Shown one piece after another: positions 31,961 through 39,844 of a stretch of 50,941 bases of DNA. The number at the start of each line of letters is the position of its first letter. The stretch's first letter is position 1. The DNA lies in contig CAYJWL010000002.1 in NCBI GenBank assembly GCA_964373855.1, positions 1 through 50,941 of the forward strand, given 5' to 3'. The notes beneath the pieces were generated by a model. That model did not search any database, was not told the origin of the DNA, and saw only the letters and a list, made by a program, of their open reading frames with translations. Position numbers and translations under genes: made by a program. Origin of the DNA: CAYJWL01 sp964373855. GTDB taxonomy: Bacteria; Patescibacteriota; Andersenbacteria; UBA10190.

Positions 31961-32245
31961 CTATCGTCGTGGCTGTTTGTCTGGCGGCAGTCCACCTGGA
32001 AGCTGGGCTACCCCGATACAGAGTATCAGCAAGCCTGTAAAGATTGCTCCAATTGAGAGGCCGAAGATCGTTTCTGTAGCTTTGTTGGGCATGTCATAGC
32101 CGGAGAAAGCCAATACGCCAGTCACGGTTGAGTTGATGATGCCGACCATAAAGCCGACGGCCGCTACTGTCCACCCAAGGTAGTACAGTACATCGAACAG
32201 GCGGAGTCGCAAGCGGTACCAGCAGAGGTGAAGGCGATATCTCAT
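31961..32245 (-). CDS. Small membrane protein of unknown function
   Basis: The 94-residue product starts MRYRLHLCWYRLRLRLFDVLYY and has two hydrophobic helices (LGWTVAAVGFMVGII and FGLSIGAIFTGLLILCIG) with a basic C-terminal tail. AAAGGAG is 6 nt before the ATG at 32245, which decides the start. It follows the zinc-ribbon-like membrane protein gene by 41 bp and precedes a terminator. I do not recognise a family. Confidence 0.7.
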   Translation of the reverse strand: MRYRLHLCWYRLRLRLFDVLYYLGWTVAAVGFMVGIINSTVTGVLAFSGYDMPNKATETIFGLSIGAIFTGLLILCIGVAQLPGGLPPDKQPRR

Positions 32246-32286
32246 GGTTTGCTCCTTTGTTTGTTGGGAGTAAGAGGTTCCGGACA

Positions 32287-32934
32287 TCATCTGAGAGCTT
32301 CTATCAAACAGAGCCCAGCGAACCAGCTTGTGCTGATAAGCAATGCGAAGGTGTAGAGCCAAACAACCCACATGGCAATGACGCGGTGCTGCCTGATTCT
32401 CGGCAACAACACAAATCCACCGGGATCCCACGCTCCTTCCAGCGCGCTGCTGCGAAGGAACTTTGGATGAAGCTCAATGCGCATCATATGGCGAACGGCA
32501 CTGTCTATGCCTTGGCCAACATAGCGCAGGAATACAGCAACACCGATGCCGAGAATGGTAAGGAGGAAAAACCCCAGGGCCTGAACACCAACAGGCACAC
32601 CATCAGTCTTCACCAGGTTATACGCAGCAATGGACGCAACAGTAATAAAGGCAAACGGTCCCTGCCATGTCTGCTGCGTATACCATCGAGAGCGTTGATT
32701 GAGTTGATCCCATTGGGTTCGCAGGTACTCCGGATCAGCTTCGCGCTGCAACGGTTTCTTCGGTTCCCGAAAGATCCAGCAATGTACACAGTAGGCAGCC
32801 GTGCCGATTCTGACGCCGTCGCCAGCATAGCCAGCTTGCCGGTAGGTGTGGAGGTTCGTGAACACTTCTTCCGCTGACACAATCTCGCCCGTGATTGCTT
32901 CTTCGCATTCCAGGCAGTGCTCCGCGATAGGCAT
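32287..32934 (-). CDS. Membrane protein with N-terminal Cys-rich (zinc-ribbon-like) segment
   Basis: The 215-residue product begins MPIAEHCLECEEAITGE and has a second Cys pair in AAYCVHCWIF, so residues 7-52 may bind zinc. Four or so membrane helices follow. AAAGAGG precedes the ATG. A possible promoter (TTGACA 33011-33016, CATGAT 32988-32993, 17-nt spacing, minus strand) lies upstream. The family is not recognised; with the next gene it forms a cassette framed by a 53-bp direct repeat. Confidence 0.7.
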   Translation of the reverse strand: MPIAEHCLECEEAITGEIVSAEEVFTNLHTYRQAGYAGDGVRIGTAAYCVHCWIFREPKKPLQREADPEYLRTQWDQLNQRSRWYTQQTWQGPFAFITVASIAAYNLVKTDGVPVGVQALGFFLLTILGIGVAVFLRYVGQGIDSAVRHMMRIELHPKFLRSSALEGAWDPGGFVLLPRIRQHRVIAMWVVWLYTFALLISTSWFAGLCLIEALR

Positions 32935-33125
32935 GACGATTACCTCTTTTTTTAGGTATTACGTAGTTGTCAAAAGGCCAACTGCCCATCATGCACATTC
33001 TTGCCCAGTTTGTCAAATGCGGCGACGGGAGCGCAACAAATAGTATGCCAAGTGTCATTATCTAGGTCTATGTTACTTAACGAACGGCACGTACGTGGTG
33101 TTCAAACGCCCGGAGTTTGATTCAG

Positions 33126-33178
33126 CCCAAATTCATCGATCCCGCTCAATGGCCGAAGGAAACACAGACGGTGTAAGA
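33126..33178 (+). repeat. 53-bp direct repeat, right copy (gene-end remnant)
   Basis: This is an exact copy of the end of the aldo/keto reductase gene (31796-31848) without the rest of the gene. Confidence 0.9.
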
Positions 33179-33254
33179 ACATTTATTAGTTACCAGTTGT
33201 TAGTAATTAGTTGAGTTTCGCGCGGCAGTTGCCATTGAGAAAAAACACTTAAAC

Positions 33255-33280
33255 AATCAAACTCCCGGTGTTTGATTTTT
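33255..33280 (+). terminator. Terminator-like hairpin
   Basis: AATCAAAC (33255-33262) and GTTTGATT (33270-33277) form an 8-bp stem with a 7-nt loop followed by TTTTT on the plus strand. No plus-strand gene directly precedes it; it may have ended the aldo/keto reductase transcript before the cassette arrived. Confidence 0.6.
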
Positions 33281-33445
33281 ACTCCACTAAAGTAGCTTCT
33301 GGCATATGTTTCATAGGGGTATCTCGCAGGCTTGATGCGCTTGGTGTTCCGCGAGAGCGGAATGCATCGAGCCGAGAGTTAAGGTGCGGCTGGCCGCTGG
33401 AGCCAGCCGACGCCGGCCCTGACGAAATATATGCCTGAGGCTATC

Positions 33446-34252
33446 TCACCACGCTGTCCATCCTCCGTCTACGATGAGATTCGCTCCCGTCATTCCCGAT
33501 GAAGCATCGGATGCCAGAAAGACAATGGGAGCACCGACTTCTTTCGGATCAACCATGCGCCCAAGCGGCGTGCGGGCAGAATAGTTTTTCAGGAAATCTC
33601 CGCTGTGTCCTTTGAATACACCGCCTAATGTGTACGTATTCGCCCGGATGTTATGTTTCCCGTACGTTGTAGCCAGCCACTTCGTTAACATATTGACCGC
33701 GCCTTTCGTGACCGCGTAATCAACCGGCTTTTGCGTGCCGTCCGGATAAATGCCTTGATCCGGACCGACCAGCCCATAGATCGATGAAACATTAATGATG
33801 ACTCCGCCTTTTCCCCTCATGTGCCGCACCGCCTGCTGGGCAACAAGCACATATCCGAGCACATTTACATCAAGAGATTTTTTCAGGAGCTCCGTCGGAT
33901 AGTTCTCAAACAGCTTGGCATTTAGATCAGCACCCGGATCAAACTTGGGATCAATGGCCGCGTTGTTGACGAGCACATCTATCTTGCCGAGTGCTTTGAT
34001 GCCTTCCGAAAAACCCTTTTCAACCGAAGGGGGATCAGTTACATCCATCTCTACCGCCACTGCTTTACCGCCCTGACCGGATATTACTTTGGCCAGCTCT
34101 TGTGCTGCCGCCAAAGCTCCACCTATTTCCGCGATAGCGACCGGCGCACCGGCAGAGGAGAGGGCATGAACAAAATATGTACCCAAGAATCCAGCGCCTC
34201 CAGTGATCAACACTGACTTGTTTTTTAAGCTGAATTTAGATTCATTTTCCAT
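33446..34252 (-). CDS. Short-chain dehydrogenase/reductase
   Basis: The 268-residue product has the SDR coenzyme site LITGGAGFLGTYF, LVNNAAIDP, the catalytic Ser in INVSSIYG and the YxxxK in DYAVTKGAVNMLTKWLA, and IVDGGW near the end. It likely acts on a sugar precursor along with its neighbours. It lies 22 bp downstream of the methyltransferase gene on the same strand. Confidence 0.92.
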   Translation of the reverse strand: MENESKFSLKNKSVLITGGAGFLGTYFVHALSSAGAPVAIAEIGGALAAAQELAKVISGQGGKAVAVEMDVTDPPSVEKGFSEGIKALGKIDVLVNNAAIDPKFDPGADLNAKLFENYPTELLKKSLDVNVLGYVLVAQQAVRHMRGKGGVIINVSSIYGLVGPDQGIYPDGTQKPVDYAVTKGAVNMLTKWLATTYGKHNIRANTYTLGGVFKGHSGDFLKNYSARTPLGRMVDPKEVGAPIVFLASDASSGMTGANLIVDGGWTAW

Positions 34253-34274
34253 AGTACAGATTACAAATTACAGA

Positions 34275-35078
34275 TTACCAATTACCAGCGCGCTTGCGCG
34301 CTACCACCACTGCTCCGGTTGAAGCGATCCACGGTGAGACGGCATTGAGCATTGATTTCACTGCCCGCCCGAGTGCGTTCAGTTTGTATGGTTCGCTGCC
34401 GCGCAAGATCGGCCAATCAATGTACAGTCCATAGTGACTGTCGGCTTCGGGCAACTCGTGCGGCTGTATTTCTGTCACCTCAAACCCGGCTGCTTTAAGA
34501 ATATTCCGTAAGTCATGCCGATCAAAGAGGTAATTGGAAAATGTTGCCTGTTTGCCTTGGCCCTGTCGAATAATTTTCTCGATTTTCTTTAGCGGGATAT
34601 AAAACAGCTTCCGTAGTGTGTTGGCGATGGGCACTTCAAGAAAAAACATGCCGCCATCTGTTAAGACCCGATGAACCTCCTTCATTGCTTCCGGAACTTT
34701 CCCATCGACATACTCCAGCACACCGATTGCCAGCACGCCATCAAGGCTGGCATCGGGATAGGGAATAGCCGTCACCCCGGCAACTTTCAGTTTTAAATCG
34801 GGGTCATATTCAGTGAGCGCCCGGATGGTTCGGGTAGCGATATCAATGCCTTCAACTTCATACCCCTGCTCCTTTAAGAAGATAATCCAGCCGCCGATTC
34901 CGCAGCCGGCATCAAGGTAGCTCTTGCCTTTGTTAAGATGTCGTTCAAGCAGAGGCCAAAATCCCTGTTTGCGGAATTCATCACTGGACTTCCCGGCGAT
35001 ATGCTCCTTAGCATATTTATCATCCCAGTACTGCTGCGGGTTGAACCCTTCGGGGTAGAATTTTTCTAAACGAAACAT
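34275..35078 (-). CDS. Class I SAM-dependent methyltransferase
   Basis: The 267-residue product carries SYLDAGCGIGGWIIFL (SAM-binding motif I), VEGIDIATRTI, GVLAIGVLEYVDG and VHRVLTDGGMFFLEVP. The start MFRLEKFYPEGFNPQQYWDDKYA is of a type seen in sugar or polyketide modification enzymes. It lies between the NeuB-domain gene and the SDR gene and may methylate a surface sugar. Confidence 0.87.
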   Translation of the reverse strand: MFRLEKFYPEGFNPQQYWDDKYAKEHIAGKSSDEFRKQGFWPLLERHLNKGKSYLDAGCGIGGWIIFLKEQGYEVEGIDIATRTIRALTEYDPDLKLKVAGVTAIPYPDASLDGVLAIGVLEYVDGKVPEAMKEVHRVLTDGGMFFLEVPIANTLRKLFYIPLKKIEKIIRQGQGKQATFSNYLFDRHDLRNILKAAGFEVTEIQPHELPEADSHYGLYIDWPILRGSEPYKLNALGRAVKSMLNAVSPWIASTGAVVVARKRAGNW

Positions 35079-35161
35079 AGCTAAAGCGTAAGGCTAAAAG
35101 TGAAAAGCTCAAAGCAAGGGGAAAATTAATTTTGAATTTTTACTAATGCTCTTCATACTGC

Positions 35162-37048
35162 TCACCTCATGTATGGCTTTAAATGATTCATCGCCTGCAA
35201 AAATCCTTTGCCGCCGTGCAAGTGTCCCTGCCAAATTTCCGGAACCATCGTGTGCTCGTATCCGGCCAGCGGGGCAAGCACTTTTTGGAAGTCAATGGAG
35301 CCTTCGCCGATCTGCAATCCTTCTTCCCCAATGCCGGCAGCATCCGCCAGATGCAAATGGCGGGTGTAGGGAAGAAGCGTTTCGATCATAGCAACCAAAT
35401 CTGCCTTATATACATTGCAGGCGAGCGCGGCATGGGAGACATCAAAGCACATCTTGTACCCTGTCTGATCTAAAAACGATTTGATTTCGTCGGCCAGCAT
35501 GAAGATGTTAGTGATCCACTCGCCGCCAAAGACCCACGGCCGTGGCGGTAAATTTTCCGGGAGCACCTCAATCCCATCAGTTTTCAGCTGGCGCAATGTA
35601 TCGGCGAAGCGCTCTAGAAGTTTCCGTGGGTTTTCTGATGGCTGCAAAGTAATCCCGCCGGGATGAACAATAAATTTAGGCACCCCTTGAAACGATCCGG
35701 ACAACTTTCGTGCGGTATCGATTCCGCGCTGCAACGTCTGAATTGCCAGCTGTCTTTCTGCCTTGTCTGCCGATGCTGGATTCAAGTAATGGCGCTTCAT
35801 ATATTCCGGCGCGTGGACCGCAACTTGCTGCGGCCATTTTCCTTTTGGCACCTTTTCATCCAAATCTTTATCGGACAGATGAAACTCAAACAGCTGCGGC
35901 TGGTAGCGCAGGTACTGCTCGAAATCATGCCAGCGCACGACCGGCCCCCACTTCCACGGGATGTTGCTGGAATCAAATGTTTCTAAAATCGTGTCGGCGG
36001 TGAGATCATCTTCCGTTATTGCCTCGCCTGCCGGAATATCCCGAGGAGCGCTGATGCCGACAACTTCAGCCATGCGCTGGGGAGAGATACCCTTCGCCGG
36101 GCTTTTGGTCGTGAGCATGGGCCGGGTTATGACTGCCCCGTCTGCAATAAATGTCGCGGCGACAATACTCTTTGCTAAAATCTCCCGGTTCATGATCTCG
36201 CCGCGAGATAGATGCTTGACAGCCTCTCCCATAGCCAGCTCTACCTGCCGGATACCTTCAACCATATCTTGAAACTCATCCGGCAGCAGGGAAGCTTTGT
36301 GGTCCGGACCTTCCAATGTTTTATCAACCGTGATGTGCCGCTCAATAATGCACGCACCGCGCGAGACAGCCGCGATGGAGACCGCGATGCCCCGCTCATG
36401 GCCGGAGTATCCCACCGGCACATTGTGCGCGGCCAGCTTTTCCATGTAGCGAAGATTGATTTCATCAAACGGAGCCGGGTAGGTGCTGTTGCAGTGCAGC
36501 AGCGCGAACGGTACGCCGAGGCTTCTGACAAACTCAACGCCGACTTGAATCTCCTCTTCCTCTACCATCCCAGTTGAAAGAATGAGCGGCTTGCTCGTGC
36601 GGGCAATATATTCTATGAGCTCATTATTCGTAAAATCGGGAGAGCCTACTTTATACAGTGGTACATGGAGAAGCTTTTCAATCTGGTCGGTGCTGACCTT
36701 ATCCCACGGGTTTACCAGGAACATTATTCCCCTTTTTTGCGTATATTTCTCCAGCTCCACAAAGTCTTCATCGGCGAGCTCAAACTCTTTCAAGAGGGGA
36801 ATAAGGTACTGGTATTTTTGCTCGCCGCTGTTTGGATTATTTAATATATTTCGCTGGTAGACCTCGGCTAAATTGCGCTTTTGGAACTTGACCGCATCAG
36901 CGCCGGCAGCCGCGGCGGCATCAATTAACTGCTTGGCCCGCCGACGGCTGCCGTTGTGATTAATGCCCGCTTCGGCAATGATAAAAGCAGGCTCACCCGG
37001 GCCTATTTGCCGACCACCAACCACAAGCGGCTGTACCTTTTTTGACAT
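35162..37048 (-). CDS. NeuB-type synthase fused to a sugar isomerase-like TIM barrel
   Basis: This 628-residue protein has two parts. Residues 1 to about 350 are NeuB-like: FIIAEAGINHNGS, ADAVKFQKRNL, KVGSPDFTNNELIEYIA, LILSTGMVE, LLHCNSTYPAPFDEINLRYM, GYSGHERGIAVSIAAVSRGACIIERH, with an antifreeze-like SAF tail (KSIVAATFIADGAVITRPML). They condense a hexose with phosphoenolpyruvate to a nonulosonic acid. Residues about 370-628 resemble xylose-isomerase-like TIM barrels (EFHLSDKDL, VHPGGITL, MCFDVSHAALACN, LHLADAAGIGEEGLQIGEGSIDF) and may process the same sugar. A perfect palindrome covers the start codon. Confidence 0.9.
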   Translation of the reverse strand: MSKKVQPLVVGGRQIGPGEPAFIIAEAGINHNGSRRRAKQLIDAAAAAGADAVKFQKRNLAEVYQRNILNNPNSGEQKYQYLIPLLKEFELADEDFVELEKYTQKRGIMFLVNPWDKVSTDQIEKLLHVPLYKVGSPDFTNNELIEYIARTSKPLILSTGMVEEEEIQVGVEFVRSLGVPFALLHCNSTYPAPFDEINLRYMEKLAAHNVPVGYSGHERGIAVSIAAVSRGACIIERHITVDKTLEGPDHKASLLPDEFQDMVEGIRQVELAMGEAVKHLSRGEIMNREILAKSIVAATFIADGAVITRPMLTTKSPAKGISPQRMAEVVGISAPRDIPAGEAITEDDLTADTILETFDSSNIPWKWGPVVRWHDFEQYLRYQPQLFEFHLSDKDLDEKVPKGKWPQQVAVHAPEYMKRHYLNPASADKAERQLAIQTLQRGIDTARKLSGSFQGVPKFIVHPGGITLQPSENPRKLLERFADTLRQLKTDGIEVLPENLPPRPWVFGGEWITNIFMLADEIKSFLDQTGYKMCFDVSHAALACNVYKADLVAMIETLLPYTRHLHLADAAGIGEEGLQIGEGSIDFQKVLAPLAGYEHTMVPEIWQGHLHGGKGFLQAMNHLKPYMR

Positions 37049-37058
37049 ACCGGTATGT
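37045..37058. promoter_or_regulatory. Perfect 14-bp palindrome at the neuB-fusion start
   Basis: ACATACCGGTATGT is a perfect palindrome overlapping the ATG of the NeuB-fusion gene and lying between two divergent genes. TTGACA (37042-37047) and TATACT (37063-37068) frame it on the plus strand with 15-nt spacing. It could be an operator; this is inference. Confidence 0.4.
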
Positions 37059-37119
37059 GTAGTATACTCGCTTCATCCTGTCCAGCGTGACTGCACTGCC
37101 CAACGCGGAGAAAAAAAAC

Positions 37120-37371
37120 ATGAAATACATCGTGCTCTTTCCCAATCATCAGAATATTGATCGCGAAGGCATGGGATCAACCATAAAACAATGGATTGAA
37201 GACAAAGATGGTGCCCTGCACATCAAAGAGATTGAGCAAGCGTGTGTCAAAGCTGGCATGCGCTTCCTGTGCCGCTTCTCATCAAAATATGATTCATCTA
37301 ATCCGCTCTGTTTTGCCTTTCGGGAAGACACCCAAACCGTCTTCCTCCCATCACCTGTTGGGCAGGAATAA
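37120..37371 (+). CDS. Small protein of unknown function
   Basis: The 83-residue product starts MKYIVLFPNHQNIDREGMG and has no membrane segment. GGAG lies about 9 nt before the ATG at 37120. It overlaps the end of the convergent cyclase gene by 21 bp. I do not recognise a family; the reading is plausible but not certain. Confidence 0.5.
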   Translation: MKYIVLFPNHQNIDREGMGSTIKQWIEDKDGALHIKEIEQACVKAGMRFLCRFSSKYDSSNPLCFAFREDTQTVFLPSPVGQE

Positions 37372-37965
37372 AACAGACCGCACTGGCGCGCCATCCAGAT
37401 CAACCGGCAGCGGCAAACAAAGGAGTTCATATTGGCCAGCATGCACATCGACCAGCCACAGGCCTTCCAAAATCACAATTCCGGCGTTAAGGAAAATTTC
37501 GTGCACTTTATCCTTAACGCCTTTTTTCTTTATGGAGGGGGCATCAATGCCGACTAACGATATGTTTCTTTTCACTAACTCTTCGGCCGCATCTTCGGCC
37601 AGCGCCACGAAGTCAGGATCGAAGACATCAACATTACCATCAGAATTTGTTGTCTTAATGAGGACGCGCGGCTGCTTGGTAGACGGCAGATCCGCCGCAC
37701 CGATCACTCGTTGAGCCGTTAAAATCTGGATAACTTCTGCCGGGCCGTTCATGCCTTCCAGTGTATACCGGCCTGCGCCCGCTCCGCCCAGCTCTATATG
37801 GGAAGGCGCATCAATGTGTGTGCCGGTATGAGAACCAAGCGTGATTTTTGTCAGCGCGCTCGAACTCGAACTGGCTGGTGCCACTTGTTCGAATTTCACC
37901 TCCGGGTTTCCCGGATAGATAGCCATGCCCGGGCGAAGAGGCCTTGTTATATCAATCAACCGCAC
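37351..37965 (-). CDS. Cyclase-family (KynB-like) metal-dependent hydrolase
   Basis: The 204-residue product begins MRLIDITRPLRPGMAIYPGNPEV and has the family metal site GSHTGTHIDAPSH (HxGTHxDxPxH), ISLVGIDAPSI and ILEGLWL. The family contains arylformamidases and other cyclases; no kynurenine genes are nearby, so the substrate is open. Confidence 0.88.
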   Translation of the reverse strand: MRLIDITRPLRPGMAIYPGNPEVKFEQVAPASSSSSALTKITLGSHTGTHIDAPSHIELGGAGAGRYTLEGMNGPAEVIQILTAQRVIGAADLPSTKQPRVLIKTTNSDGNVDVFDPDFVALAEDAAEELVKRNISLVGIDAPSIKKKGVKDKVHEIFLNAGIVILEGLWLVDVHAGQYELLCLPLPVDLDGAPVRSVLFLPNR

Positions 37966-38024
37966 CTTCTTACAATAACATTCTTTGGCTTTGCGCTTTT
38001 CATTGTACGCTTTACGCTTATACT

Positions 38025-38141
38025 ATGTTGACTTTCTGGGATCATCTATTGCTCTGGGGAGCCTTCTTTGTAACGGGTGCCACAATCGGTTTTGTCATTA
38101 CGTACTTGGTAGCGCAGGCGGGCAAAAGACTGCGCTACTGA
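38025..38141 (+). CDS. Tiny single-helix membrane protein
   Basis: The 38-residue frame starts MLTFWDHLLLWGAFFVTGATIGF and is one hydrophobic helix with a basic C-terminal tail (AGKRLRY). It lies 9 bp before a second small membrane gene on the same strand. No clear Shine-Dalgarno; function unknown. Confidence 0.45.
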   Translation: MLTFWDHLLLWGAFFVTGATIGFVITYLVAQAGKRLRY

Positions 38142-38150
38142 TGGCGACAT

Positions 38151-38393
38151 ATGGCCTTAGCGGTAGAGCAAATTGAACTCCTTGATCGTCTGTTGCGGGC
38201 AGTGGCATTCGTTAGCCTCTATCTGCTCATTGGTTTCGGGCCGGGCTATATTTGCGGTGTATTGGCGGCCAATCGCTTTGTCGGCAAGGGGAATCAGCTG
38301 CGTATGGAGCGGCGGCTAAGTGATATTGAAGCAGCCATTGAGCACAATAAGCAGTGGCATCCAGAGCATGAGCGCTGGAAGAAGCAGCAATAA
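38151..38393 (+). CDS. Small membrane protein with charged C-terminal tail
   Basis: The 80-residue product starts MALAVEQIELLDRLLRAVAFV and has a hydrophobic segment (about 18-40, YLLIGFGPGYICGVLAA) followed by a charged helix (RMERRLSDIEAAIEHNKQW). It probably pairs with the preceding tiny membrane gene. Family not recognised. Confidence 0.55.
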   Translation: MALAVEQIELLDRLLRAVAFVSLYLLIGFGPGYICGVLAANRFVGKGNQLRMERRLSDIEAAIEHNKQWHPEHERWKKQQ

Positions 38394-38410
38394 AACTTCC
38401 GGCATACGGC

Positions 38411-39814
38411 TTATATCTGAATACTCTCTCCTTCTTGCGGGCGAACGACTTCCCATTCCGGATGAGCAGCCAACAGCTGGGCTTTCAGATCGTCCGCTTG
38501 GTGCGGCTCGCCATGCACCAGCACCACCTTTTTTAAGCCCTGTATGCCTTCAGCATATTTTTGCAGCTGGTTACGGTCAGCGTGCGCCGAAAATTCATTA
38601 AAAAGCAAAACTTGGGCACGAACGTCAAACCAGTCGCCGTACAGCTCAACCCGCTTGGCTCCCTCCAGAATTTGCCGGCCCAGTGTCCCTTCCGCCTGAT
38701 AGCCGGTGATGAACAGCGCATTTTTGGCATCGGCGATGGTATGCCGTAAGTGATGAACTACTCTGCCAGCTGTCATCATGCCCGACGAGGCTATAATCAT
38801 CATCGGTCCCGGCTTCATGTTGAGCGCCTTTGATTCTTCCACCGACCGCGTGAACGATAGGTTGCGGAAGATAAGCGGATTATGATCATCGCCTTGAAAA
38901 TCGCTCGCGGTTTCCTCGTCATAATCCCGCTCGTGACTATCGTAGGCTTCGGTAATATCTGTAGCCAGCGGCGAATCAACAACAATAGGGAAGCGCGGGA
39001 TTTTGCCTTCATCGGTTAGTTTATGAGCAAAATAAACGAGCGTCTGCGTCCGGCCCAGAGAAAACGCGGGCACAATCATTTTCCCGCCCCGGGCGCACAC
39101 CTCATTAATCGCCTCGGCCAAACGCTTCAAGGTTATATCAAGCGGTTCATGCTGGCGGCTGCCGTATGTGCTTTCCAATAGTAAGGTCGGGAGATCCTCT
39201 TGCGGCACGTGCGGCGGGTGCAGCAGTGGCACATCGTCGGGACCGACATCGCCAGTGTAGGCCAGATGCTTTTTGCCGTCGGCACTGTCCCATTCAAGCA
39301 CCGTGACAGCCGAGCCCAATATGTGGCCGGCATCATAAAATTTTAGCCGCAGGCCCGGTTCAATGGCATACCAGCCCCCCGTCTTGCGTACGTAATCTAC
39401 CCTGACAAAGCGCTCCATGGTGGCCGGGATATCGGCAGGTGTGAAGAGCGGCACGCGTTCATCCGGCGCCCCAACATGGTGGCGGGCGCGGTATTCGGCA
39501 TCCTGAACTTCAATCCCGGCACTATCGGCAAGCATAAGCCGAACCAGATCGGCCGTGGCCGGCGTAGCCAAGATCGGGCCGGCAAATCCTCGCTTGACCA
39601 GCAGAGGCAGCATGCCGCTGTGATCCAAGTGAGCATGAGATAATATGACATAAGCGATTGATTCCGGCGGAAAGGGGAGACTGCGGTTTCGCTCCCGCAC
39701 ATCCGGCAAGCCCTGAAAGATGCCGCAATCAAGCAGGATTTTCTTATCGCCTAAGTCCACCACATGCCGGCTGCCCGTTACGCCGCCGGCCGCGCCATAG
39801 AAAGTTACTTGCAT
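38411..39814 (-). CDS. MBL-fold beta-CASP ribonuclease (YSH1/CPSF-like)
   Basis: The 467-residue product has the metallo-beta-lactamase motifs GGVTGSRHVVD, LLDCGIFQG, SHAHLDHSG, DAGHILGSA, YTGDVG, and the beta-CASP region IVPAFSLGRTQTLVY, IIASSGMMTAGRVVHHL, TGYQAEGTLGRQI and FSAHADRNQL. It is likely a zinc-dependent RNA nuclease of the cytoplasm. Bacterial members of this size are common and often annotated as RNA-processing exonucleases. Confidence 0.95.
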   Translation of the reverse strand: MQVTFYGAAGGVTGSRHVVDLGDKKILLDCGIFQGLPDVRERNRSLPFPPESIAYVILSHAHLDHSGMLPLLVKRGFAGPILATPATADLVRLMLADSAGIEVQDAEYRARHHVGAPDERVPLFTPADIPATMERFVRVDYVRKTGGWYAIEPGLRLKFYDAGHILGSAVTVLEWDSADGKKHLAYTGDVGPDDVPLLHPPHVPQEDLPTLLLESTYGSRQHEPLDITLKRLAEAINEVCARGGKMIVPAFSLGRTQTLVYFAHKLTDEGKIPRFPIVVDSPLATDITEAYDSHERDYDEETASDFQGDDHNPLIFRNLSFTRSVEESKALNMKPGPMMIIASSGMMTAGRVVHHLRHTIADAKNALFITGYQAEGTLGRQILEGAKRVELYGDWFDVRAQVLLFNEFSAHADRNQLQKYAEGIQGLKKVVLVHGEPHQADDLKAQLLAAHPEWEVVRPQEGESIQI

Positions 39815-39844
39815 AGATCCACGGTCTTATTATAGAACACTGAT

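Larger units (their letters stand above)
32935..33445. other. Intergenic region with gene-end repeat and hairpins
   Basis: No gene is seen. The stretch holds a possible promoter for the cassette, two related hairpins with CAAAC/GTTTG arms (near 33101-33118 and 33255-33277), the right 53-bp repeat, and a GC-rich region (33335-33420) with TTCCGC/GCGGAA and GGCTGGC/GCCAGCC hairpins downstream of the SDR gene. Confidence 0.55.

Noticed and set aside
34250..34285. Short degenerate repeats of the TTACCAATTACAG type in intergenic DNA (also near 33185 and 50400)
   Set aside because: They are low-complexity remnants without fixed length or structure, so I do not list them as a repeat family.
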